A stretch of 64,000 nucleotides of DNA from DATCDE01 sp038252405. GTDB lineage: Bacteria; Actinomycetota; Actinomycetes; Prado026. Made by a program: the position numbers and the translations under genes. Positions 56,781 through 64,000 of this stretch are shown one piece after another. Under the pieces are notes generated by a model. The model was given only the letters and a program-made list of their open reading frames with translations. It ran no database searches and had not been told where the DNA came from. Each line of letters opens with the position of its first letter. Position 1 is the stretch's first letter. The DNA lies in contig JBBSAJ010000009.1 in assembly GCA_038252405.1 (NCBI GenBank), positions 1 to 64,000 on the forward strand. The letters run 5' to 3'.

Positions 56781-57101
56781 ATGCCCAACGTCCTCACTCG
56801 CTACCGGATCATGGCCTACGTCACCGGCGTCGGTCTGGTCCTGCTCGTCTGCGTCGCCATGCCGCTGAAGTACTTCGCCGACTCACCGGGCATGGTCCAC
56901 GTCATCGGGATGCTGCACGGCTACCTCTACATCCTGTACATCATCGCGACGTTCGACCTCGGGTCCCGGCGGCGCTGGCCGCTGCTCAAGATGCTGCTCG
57001 TCATGCTGTCCGGCACGATCCCGTTCGCCGTCTTCTTCGTCGAGCACCGGATCGTCAAGGAGGAGCTCGCCCGGACTGGCAGCCCCGGCAGCGCCGCCTG
57101 A
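56781..57101 (+). CDS. DUF3817-family membrane protein
   Basis: The 106-residue product has three hydrophobic helices: YRIMAYVTGVGLVLLVCVAMPLKY, VHVIGMLHGYLYILYIIATFDLG and LLKMLLVMLSGTIPFAVFFVEHRIV. This is the DUF3817 family, common in actinobacteria, of unknown function. ATG 56781 begins the conserved part; an upstream GTG (56772) is possible. Its 3' two thirds are antisense to the long tail of the SURF1 frame. Confidence 0.88.
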   Translation: MPNVLTRYRIMAYVTGVGLVLLVCVAMPLKYFADSPGMVHVIGMLHGYLYILYIIATFDLGSRRRWPLLKMLLVMLSGTIPFAVFFVEHRIVKEELARTGSPGSAA

Positions 57102-57836
57102 GCCGGTGGCTGCCTCCTTGCGGACGGCGGCCGCCCACATCCACACCGTGGCCGCGGCGAACAGCCACCACTGCAGCGCGTAGGTCAGGCTCTGCACCGA
57201 CCAGTGGGTGGTCGTCGGCGGCAGCGGGGGAGGCACGGTGTCCAGCGCGGGTGTCGTGGGCGGCTGCTGGTCGGCGAGCAGCACCGAGCCGTCGTAGAGC
57301 CGGTACGGCCACCGGTTGACCAGGTCAGCGGTGGTGACCCGCTCCACCTGCCCGGCGGGCAGCACGCTGGTCATCCCGGCTGGCAGGGGGGTCTCCGAGG
57401 GCGCCAGGTAGCCGCGCACGGTCACCGGACCGGCCGGCGGTGCCGAGACGGTGACGTCCGGCTGTCCCTGCCCTGGCACCCAGCCGCGGACCACCGTGGC
57501 TGCCTGCCCCGCGGACGTCACGAGCGGGGTCACCACGTAGAAGCCGCCCTTGCCCTGCAGGTCGTGGCCTGGGGAGAGCAGCTGATGGGCCACGTCGTAC
57601 CGGCCGGTCACGGTCACCGCGGCCCCGCGGTTGTCCGCCGTGACCAGGTTCTGCGCGCCCACCGCCACGGCCAGCGGCCGGGCCGTGCTCAGCGCTGGGG
57701 CGGTCGCCGGGGGGCCCGAGTCACGGGTGCGGGCCCGGTCCCACTGCCACCCGCCGAGCGTCACGAAGGCGGCGATAGCGAGCAGCGCCCCGACGTGGAC
57801 GGCGAGCCAGCGGGGCTGCAGCAGGAACCGGTACAT
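56883..57836 (-). CDS. SURF1-family protein with run-on tail
   Basis: The product starts RFLLQPRWLAVHVGALLAIAAFVTLGGWQWDR and has DLQGKGGFYVVTPLVTSAGQAATVVRGWVPG and VNRWPYRLYDG, ending in a second transmembrane helix WWLFAAATVWMWAAAVRKE, as in SURF1 proteins that help assemble cytochrome oxidase. The usual protein would end near residue 255; here no stop occurs until 56883, adding about 60 acidic, non-conserved residues that are the antisense of the DUF3817 gene. A stop has probably been lost. ATG 57836 is the start; 317 residues. Confidence 0.82.
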   Translation of the reverse strand: MYRFLLQPRWLAVHVGALLAIAAFVTLGGWQWDRARTRDSGPPATAPALSTARPLAVAVGAQNLVTADNRGAAVTVTGRYDVAHQLLSPGHDLQGKGGFYVVTPLVTSAGQAATVVRGWVPGQGQPDVTVSAPPAGPVTVRGYLAPSETPLPAGMTSVLPAGQVERVTTADLVNRWPYRLYDGSVLLADQQPPTTPALDTVPPPLPPTTTHWSVQSLTYALQWWLFAAATVWMWAAAVRKEAATGSGGAAGAASPGELLLDDPVLDEEDGERDRAGQHDEQHLEQRPAPPGPEVERRDDVQDVEVAVQHPDDVDHAR

Positions 57837-57944
57837 CGGGGACCACGGTACGTCCCACACCGCAGGTGACTGCGCAGTAACGTGCACAGCAGGACTGAGG
57901 AAGGGGCACCGTGGCCACTTCGGGGACCTCTGCGGTCGAGGTCC

Positions 57945-58556
57945 GCCTTTCGCGGGCCGTCGGTGGCTGTGCTGGACTCGCTGACCGGGCTCGGTGGCCA
58001 GCTCACCGCGCCGTACCCGGAGAAGCTGATCTACGACGTCGTTGGGCTTCCGGCGATCCGGGGTCAGGCGCTGGTCGACAACGTGGTCCAGCAGGCCGAG
58101 GAGCTGGAGGTCGCCAAGGACCACGTCGTGGTCCGCACCGAGCCCACGAGGGGACGGTCGCCCGGGTGCTGTCGTCCTCGGTGAAGGTGCTGACGCCGTT
58201 CGAGGTCGCCGCCATCCACGGCGCCGACCGGGCGGAGTCGGTGAACCTCTCCAACAACAAGACCGACGAGCACCAGGCGCTCGAGGTGCAGGACGTGGTC
58301 GCCGCCCTGGGCCTCACCGCAGACGTGGGCCCGTCCACCCGCTGGGGGCTCGAGCAGCGCAGTGGGCCCATCGATGTGGACAGCGGGATGCGAACCTCGC
58401 TGCCGCGAGTGTTCTCCGCCGGTGACATCACCGAGCACGATGGAAAGGTCCAGCTGCTCTTGATCGGGCTGGGCGAGGCGGCCACCGCGGTGACCAACGC
58501 GACGGCGGTCGTGCACCCCGGCGCGAAGCTGTTCCCCGGCCACTCCTCAGAGTTCC
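57945..58556 (+). pseudogene. Decayed ferredoxin-NADP reductase-like flavoprotein
   Basis: The first part in one frame (57945 to about 58145) reads FRGPSVAVLDSLTGLGGQLT, YPEKLIYDVVGLPAI and ALVDNVVQQAEEL. The second part in another frame (about 58160-58556) reads VKVLTPFEVAAIHGADRAES, LEVQDVVAALGLTADVGPST, MRTSLPRVFSAGDITEH and AKLFPGHSSE. These match TrxR-like ferredoxin-NADP reductases, but the N-terminal FAD GxGxxG region and the central NADP domain are missing and a frameshift joins the pieces. It is a pseudogene of an upstream-truncated gene. The frame may run on to about 58735. Confidence 0.8.
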
Positions 58557-58635
58557 CCTGGCCGGGTCGCAAGCCCCCGACCCGCGTCTGTAAGACTCAG
58601 CTGCAGCAGGCGCGGCAGCTATGGAAAGGATCACC

Positions 58636-59919
<1,284 letters not shown>

Positions 59920-59939
59920 GGGACGGTCCTGGTCGTCCG

Positions 59940-60968
59940 TCAGCGGGCGAGGCGCTGCGCTAGCCAGGTGAGTGACAGCGGGTAGCGGTAGTCGATGCCG
60001 CCGTGTTTCGCGTCGAACAGCTCGAAGTGCACCCGTTCGTCGGGGACGCCGACGGCGCTGAGCTGGCCGCGGAACGCCTGGGCACCGACGTCCAGGAAGT
60101 ACTCGTCCGACGTCCCTGCGTCGATCCAGATCGCGCGCATCGAGCGCAGCGCGTCGGCGTGGAGCGGGGCCATCCGGACCGGGTCGACGTCCAGCCAGCG
60201 CTGCCACAGCTCGGGGACCAGCTCGCCGGTGACCGGGTCGAACGGCAGCCGCGGGGTGCCGTCCGGGTCCGCGGAGAAGCAGGCGGCCACGCCGTAGATC
60301 CCGAGGATCGTCTGGTCGCCGGGGCTGGTGAAGGACGTGCGGGTGGTGAAGTCGGCCCACCAGCGGGCCGGGTCGCCGTCGTAGGCGCGCAGGGCGCGGA
60401 CCACCTGGCCGAACTCGGGGACGTAGCACAGCTCGTACAGCGAGTCGCCCGCGTGCGTGGCCAGGGCGCCGAACAGGTCCGGCCGCAGCATGGGTGTGAT
60501 CATCGCGCCGAAGCCGCCGCTCGACTTGCCGGTGATGGCGCGCGACTCGCGGTCCGGCAGGGTGCGGTACCGGGCGTCGACGAAGGGGACCACCTCGTCG
60601 CACAGGTAGGAGTGGTAGCGCCCGGTGCCGGGCGAGTCGACGAACTGCGAGCCGCCGTACGCCGTCCACGCGTCGACGTAGACGACGATGCACGGCGGCG
60701 CCTCGCCGCTGGCGAAGACGGCGTCCGCAGTCTCGATGAACGGCTGCCGGAACGGCATCCGGTTGCGCCACATCTGCAGGTGCCCGGTGTAGCCCTGGAT
60801 GACGTACACGGTCGGGTACCGGACCTGCGGCGCGTCGTCGTAGCCGGGCGGCAGGTAGACCCACAAGGGCCGTTCGTGCGGGTCACCGAGCGGGTTGTCG
60901 GCCAGCAGGGCCGAGTCGATGACGAGCTCGTCGAGGCGGCCGGCCAGCGGTTGGAACCAAGGCAGCAT
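59940..60968 (-). CDS. Esterase/enterochelin-esterase-like hydrolase
   Basis: The 342-residue alpha/beta hydrolase has PLWVYLPPGYDDAPQVRYPTVYVIQGYTGH near the N-terminus and PPCIVVYVDAWTAYGGSQF. The nucleophile elbow is AITGKSSGGFGAMITPML (G-x-S-x-G), with a late His in FDAKHGGIDYRYPLSLTWL. It resembles putative Fes-like or mycolyltransferase-like esterases. No signal peptide is visible. ATG 60968 is used. It is convergent with gltA, 20 bp away. Confidence 0.88.
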   Translation of the reverse strand: MLPWFQPLAGRLDELVIDSALLADNPLGDPHERPLWVYLPPGYDDAPQVRYPTVYVIQGYTGHLQMWRNRMPFRQPFIETADAVFASGEAPPCIVVYVDAWTAYGGSQFVDSPGTGRYHSYLCDEVVPFVDARYRTLPDRESRAITGKSSGGFGAMITPMLRPDLFGALATHAGDSLYELCYVPEFGQVVRALRAYDGDPARWWADFTTRTSFTSPGDQTILGIYGVAACFSADPDGTPRLPFDPVTGELVPELWQRWLDVDPVRMAPLHADALRSMRAIWIDAGTSDEYFLDVGAQAFRGQLSAVGVPDERVHFELFDAKHGGIDYRYPLSLTWLAQRLAR

Positions 60969-61049
60969 GCCTGCGACCCTAGCCCTCGACGCTCGGCCGT
61001 CCGTAACGTCTGGTTCGTCGACGGCGGTGGCGCTCCCTACGATCAGGGC

Positions 61050-62237
61050 GTGGACGCCGACCACCCGTGGGACGAGATCACGCTCGCCGAGCTGCGGGAG
61101 CGACGCAGCGCCAAGTGGGGTCGCTACCCCGCAGATGTGCTGCCGGCCTGGGTGGCGGAGATGGACCTGCCACTGGCCGGGCCGGTGACGGCGGCCCTGG
61201 CGGACCTGGTCCGCAGGTCGGACACCGGCTACATGGACCCGTTCAGCGACCGGACGGCGCGGGCCTGGGCCGACTTTTCCACGCGCGCCTGGGGCCACCA
61301 GGTCGACCCGTCGTTGGCCCGTGTCGTGCCGGACGTCGTCCGCGGGCTGGAGACGGTGCTGGCGGTCACGGCACCGACCGGCGCGCCGGTCGTGGTGGAC
61401 TCGCCCAGCTACCCGCCGTTCGTTGATGTGCTCGCCGTCACCGGCCGGCCCATGGTGCGGGTGGCCCTGGTCCGAGGGGCCGACCAGCGGTGGGTGCCGG
61501 ACCTGGAGGCCGTCGAGGCCGCCTACGCGTCCGGGGCCCGGGTGCACCTGCTCTGCAACCCGCACAACCCCACCGGCACCGTGCTGCGCGTCGACGAGCT
61601 TCTGGCCCTCGCCGACCTGGCCGATCGCTACGGCGTGCTGGTGGTCGCCGACGAGATCCACGCTCCCCTCGTGCGCGAGGGCGTGCGGTTCAGCCCGTTC
61701 GCCTCGCTGGACCACCCGGTGGCCCGTCGGGCCGTCACCTTGGCGTCGGCGTCCAAGGCCTGGAACCTGGCCGGGCTGAAGTGTGCGCTGGTGCTCGGCG
61801 GCGCGGACGGGGGAGCCGATCTGCTCGCAGCTCTCCCGACGGAGCTGACCCTGGGTGCGTCGCTGTTCGGCCAGGTGGCCACGGAGGCGGCGCTGGAGTA
61901 CGGAGGCCCCTGGCTGGCCGAGCTGCGCGGCTACCTGGACGTGGGCCTGGACCGGCTCGACGAGCTTCTCAGCGAGCACCTGCCAGACGTCCGCTGGACC
62001 CGCCCGGAGGGCACCTACCTGGCCTGGCTGGACTGCCGTGCCCTCGGGCTCGAGGGGGACGAGGAGGTCGACCCGGCCACCGCGTTCCTGCAGCGGGGGC
62101 GGGTGGCCCTCGGCGTCGGCACCGACTTCGGACCGCAGGGGGCGGGGCACGTGCGGCTGACCGCGGCGGTGCCGCACCCGTTGCTCGAGGAGGTCGTGCG
62201 TCGGATGGCGTCCGCGCTGCCCCACCGTCCCCGCTAG
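61050..62237 (+). CDS. MalY/PatB-type PLP-dependent lyase or aminotransferase
   Basis: The 395-residue fold-type I PLP enzyme has PAWVAEMDLPLAGPVTAAL, RRSDTGYMDPFSDRTARAW, HLLCNPHNPTGTVLRVDEL, ADEIHAPLVREGVRFSPFASL and ASASKAWNLAGLKCALV (Lys forms the Schiff base), and ends EGTYLAWLDCRALGL. This is the MalY/PatB C-S lyase subgroup, acting on cystathionine or related sulfur amino acids. GTG 61050 begins VDADHPWDEITLAELRERRS. It overlaps arfB by four bases at its 3' end. Confidence 0.92.
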   Translation: MDADHPWDEITLAELRERRSAKWGRYPADVLPAWVAEMDLPLAGPVTAALADLVRRSDTGYMDPFSDRTARAWADFSTRAWGHQVDPSLARVVPDVVRGLETVLAVTAPTGAPVVVDSPSYPPFVDVLAVTGRPMVRVALVRGADQRWVPDLEAVEAAYASGARVHLLCNPHNPTGTVLRVDELLALADLADRYGVLVVADEIHAPLVREGVRFSPFASLDHPVARRAVTLASASKAWNLAGLKCALVLGGADGGADLLAALPTELTLGASLFGQVATEAALEYGGPWLAELRGYLDVGLDRLDELLSEHLPDVRWTRPEGTYLAWLDCRALGLEGDEEVDPATAFLQRGRVALGVGTDFGPQGAGHVRLTAAVPHPLLEEVVRRMASALPHRPR

Positions 62238-62662
62238 TCGGGGGCGCCGGGCCGCCGCAGCCGTTTGACCTCGGACCGCCGCTTCTTGCCGGCCATGCGC
62301 CTTTCGACGGAGGCCTTGCTGGCCCGGGTCGGTCGCCGTGCTCGTGGGGGAGGAGCGATCGCCGCGGCCAGCTCCTCGACCAGGCGACGCTCGGCCGCCT
62401 CGCGGTTGCGCAGCTGGGAGCGGTGCTCGGACGCCGTGACCGACAGCACGCCGTCCACCAGCCGCCCGGCCAGCCGGTCGAGCGCGCGCTGACGCAGCAG
62501 TGGGCTGAGCGCCCGCGAGTGCGCGACGTCGTACAGCAGCTCGACTCGCGAGTCGGTCGTGTTGACGCCCTGGCCGCCCGGGCCTGAGGACCGGGAGAAG
62601 CGCCAGGACAGCTCGGCCTCGGGGATGACGACCGAGCCGCGGACGCGCAGGTCGCTGGGCAC
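62234..62662 (-). CDS. arfB: Alternative ribosome-rescue factor ArfB
   Basis: The 142-residue protein has the class-1 release-factor domain with GGQ (RFSRSSGPGGQGVNTTDSRVEL) and a basic C-terminal tail (KASVERRMAGKKRRSEVKRLRR) that enters empty mRNA channels. ArfB (YaeJ) hydrolyses peptidyl-tRNA on stalled ribosomes. GTG 62662 starts it. It is convergent with the aminotransferase gene, and the CTAG overlap contains both stops. Confidence 0.93.
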   Translation of the reverse strand: MPSDLRVRGSVVIPEAELSWRFSRSSGPGGQGVNTTDSRVELLYDVAHSRALSPLLRQRALDRLAGRLVDGVLSVTASEHRSQLRNREAAERRLVEELAAAIAPPPRARRPTRASKASVERRMAGKKRRSEVKRLRRPGAPD

Positions 62663-62721
62663 GCGCCCAGTCTGCCGGGCCGGCCCCGGGTCGCGCTGGA
62701 GGGTCCTGTCAGACTCGGGGG

Positions 62722-63495
62722 GTGCCGGACCGGAGCTGGGACAGCTACGTCGCGCTGGGGGACTCGTTCACCGAGGGGCTGGACGACCCGAGCGGCGACG
62801 GCGGCTACCGGGGCTGGGCCGACCGGGTCGCCGAGTCGCTCGCGGACCAGCAGCCCGGGTTCCGGTACGCCAACCTGGCCGTGCGTGGGCGGCTGCTGGG
62901 CGACGTCCTCCGTGACCAGGTACCCGCGGCGGTCGAGATGCGGCCCGCGCTGGTCAGCCTGGTCGGCGGAGTCAACGACATCCTGCGGCCCCGGGTGGAC
63001 CTGGCCCTGGTGGGCCTGCAGCTCGAGGACGCCGTCCGCCGGCTGCGCGAGTCGGGGGCGGAGGTGCTGCTGTTCGTCGGGGTGGACCCCTCCCGGCGAT
63101 CCCGACTCATGCAGCGGCTGATGCCGCGCATCCACGCGCTGAACGAGATCGTCGAGACGACGGCATCGGTCTACGGGTGCCGGGTCGCCTCGCTGTGGCA
63201 GGCGGAGGTGTTCGACGACGAGCGGCTGTGGAGCCCGGACCGGCTGCATCTTTCGATCGAGGGTCACCGCCGGGTGGCTGGCGCCGTCCTGGAGTCGCTC
63301 GGCTACGGGGACGACGCGTGGCGCGCACCGCTGCCGGTGACCGGTGCGAACGGTCCGCCGTCGCGCGCCCAAGCGCTGCGCGAGGACGCCCGGTGGGTGC
63401 GCCAGCACTTCGGGCCGTGGCTGGCCCGGCGCGTCCAGGGCAAGTCGTCCGGTGACGGCATCAGCGCCAAGCGCCCCGACCTGACCCCGCTGTGA
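62722..63495 (+). CDS. SGNH/GDSL-family hydrolase
   Basis: The 257-residue protein has the four SGNH blocks: YVALGDSFTEGLDDPSGDGGYRGWADRVAESL (block I Ser), NLAVRGRLLGDVL (Gly), LVSLVGGVNDILRP (Asn) and WSPDRLHLSIEGHRRVAG (Asp-His). It hydrolyses an ester or lipid of unknown type. The C-terminal part from about 215 is basic. GTG 62722 is the start, shortly after arfB's divergent GTG. Confidence 0.9.
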   Translation: MPDRSWDSYVALGDSFTEGLDDPSGDGGYRGWADRVAESLADQQPGFRYANLAVRGRLLGDVLRDQVPAAVEMRPALVSLVGGVNDILRPRVDLALVGLQLEDAVRRLRESGAEVLLFVGVDPSRRSRLMQRLMPRIHALNEIVETTASVYGCRVASLWQAEVFDDERLWSPDRLHLSIEGHRRVAGAVLESLGYGDDAWRAPLPVTGANGPPSRAQALREDARWVRQHFGPWLARRVQGKSSGDGISAKRPDLTPL

Positions 63496-63506
63496 CCCCA
63501 GCCCGG

Positions 63507-64000
63507 TCAGTCGATGCGGACGACGCCGTGGGGGGTGCTGAAGTGGACGGCGACCAGGCCGGGCTCCTCGTCGTCCACCCACTCGATCTGCTGGTCGTCC
63601 ACGACCGAGCTGGTCGGACCACCGAGCCACAGCTCGACGGCGTCCTCGTCCCCGCACAGGTCCAGCCGGTCGATGGCGATGTCACGGTTGGCCCCGGCCG
63701 ACGGGTGGTGCTCGGCGTCGGTGAGCCACTGGATGAAGAACGGCAGCTGCGGGTCGGCCAGCAGGCCCTTCACCCCGATCTGCCGCCAGCGCAGGTCGAA
63801 GCCGTCCGGCCGGTGCCGGTTGCCCTCGACCGCCGGCCGGCCGAGCCGCTGCTCCAGCAGGCTCAGGTCGTCGACCGCGACCACCCAGCCGAGCCAGCCG
63901 CCGCCGAGCTCGGCCCGCTTTCGCACGGCCTGCCCGAACGGGGCCCGGTCGGCCGCCGGGTGGTCGAGCGCGGCGACGACCTCGAGGTACGTCCCGTGGG
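63507..64000 (-). CDS. Glyoxalase-like domain protein (5' end cut by the window edge)
   Basis: The frame is open to the window end and reads YLEVVAALDHPAADRAPFGQ then VRKRAELGGGWLGWVVAVDD and RPDGFDLRWRQIGVKGLLADPQLPFFIQWLTDAEHHPS. It ends EEPGLVAVHFSTPHGVVRID. This is the glyoxalase-like (PF13468-type) vicinal-oxygen-chelate fold; the reaction is unknown. About 165 residues are visible and the N-terminus lies beyond 64000. Confidence 0.85.
   Translation of the reverse strand, partial: HGTYLEVVAALDHPAADRAPFGQAVRKRAELGGGWLGWVVAVDDLSLLEQRLGRPAVEGNRHRPDGFDLRWRQIGVKGLLADPQLPFFIQWLTDAEHHPSAGANRDIAIDRLDLCGDEDAVELWLGGPTSSVVDDQQIEWVDDEEPGLVAVHFSTPHGVVRID

Overview
The window is about 73% G+C, uses many GTG starts and four-base ATGA/GTGA stop-start overlaps. 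It encodes actinobacterial hallmarks: the MurT/GatD lipid II amidation pair, a PAC2 protein, an HrdD/SigB-like group 2 sigma factor, an SseA-SufE pair and DUF3817. It therefore looks like the chromosome of a high-GC actinomycete. The P1B-5 ATPase with a hemerythrin tail resembles one described from Acidothermus, but I cannot fix the genus.

Layout. 1-3.5 kb is accessory: the 3' end of an IS3-type transposase, a small stress cluster (CsbD protein, a 26-residue membrane peptide, a two-helix membrane protein), a frameshifted small gene and an IS630 copy, then a YceI protein behind two tandem MarR-like operators. 3.6-21.2 kb carries general metabolism (GNATs, aldo/keto reductase, SseA-SufE, geranylgeranyl-reductase-like protein, CorA), two DHA2-type exporters, a P1B-5 Ni/Fe ATPase and a MarR/DODA-dioxygenase divergon. 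21.5-28.5 kb is a compact operon for a group 3b-type [NiFe] hydrogenase (beta, cNMP-sensor protein, gamma, small, large, maturation protease, HypC, EamA carrier, DUF6390-like). 28.5-41.4 kb holds hydrolases, an acyltransferase, membrane proteins, the peptidoglycan amidation pair murT-gatD, a deacetylase and lipoproteins. 41.4-41.8 kb is a non-coding block with a promoter, a long-range stem and a strong terminator, and is a candidate structured RNA. 41.8-53.1 kb has PAC2, sigma factor, SDR, phosphoglucomutase, class I aldolase, a cupin, an SMP-30-like protein, an MBL protein, a CPBP protease and DUF445. 53.1-56.7 kb is a sulfur-transfer operon (excisionase-HTH/PocR regulator, SQR-like flavoprotein, DUF1641, single-cysteine TusE/DsrC protein, DsrE-like protein) behind a perfect Crp-type palindrome. 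56.8-64 kb has DUF3817, SURF1, a decayed ferredoxin-NADP reductase, citrate synthase, an esterase, a MalY-type aminotransferase, ArfB, a GDSL hydrolase and a cut-off glyoxalase-like gene.

Two families of intergenic palindromes stand out. Family 1 has seven copies: bipartite elements of about 95-150 bp, or half units of about 50 bp, with termini GCATGAAGG. They flank two different GNAT genes on both sides, flank an aldolase-cupin pair, and in three cases supply the stop codon of the neighbouring gene. Family 2 has three intact copies and one half copy, built on TGTCAGGGTGA; one copy is a perfect 44-bp palindrome and another supplies the stop codons of two convergent genes.

Themes that join the genes are redox and sulfur metabolism (hydrogenase, SQR/TusE/DsrE, rhodanese/SufE), nickel/iron handling (P1B-5 ATPase, hydrogenase maturation) and possible cAMP control (Crp box, cNMP-binding protein). 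Function calls rest on motif and sequence recognition by eye; no database search was run.
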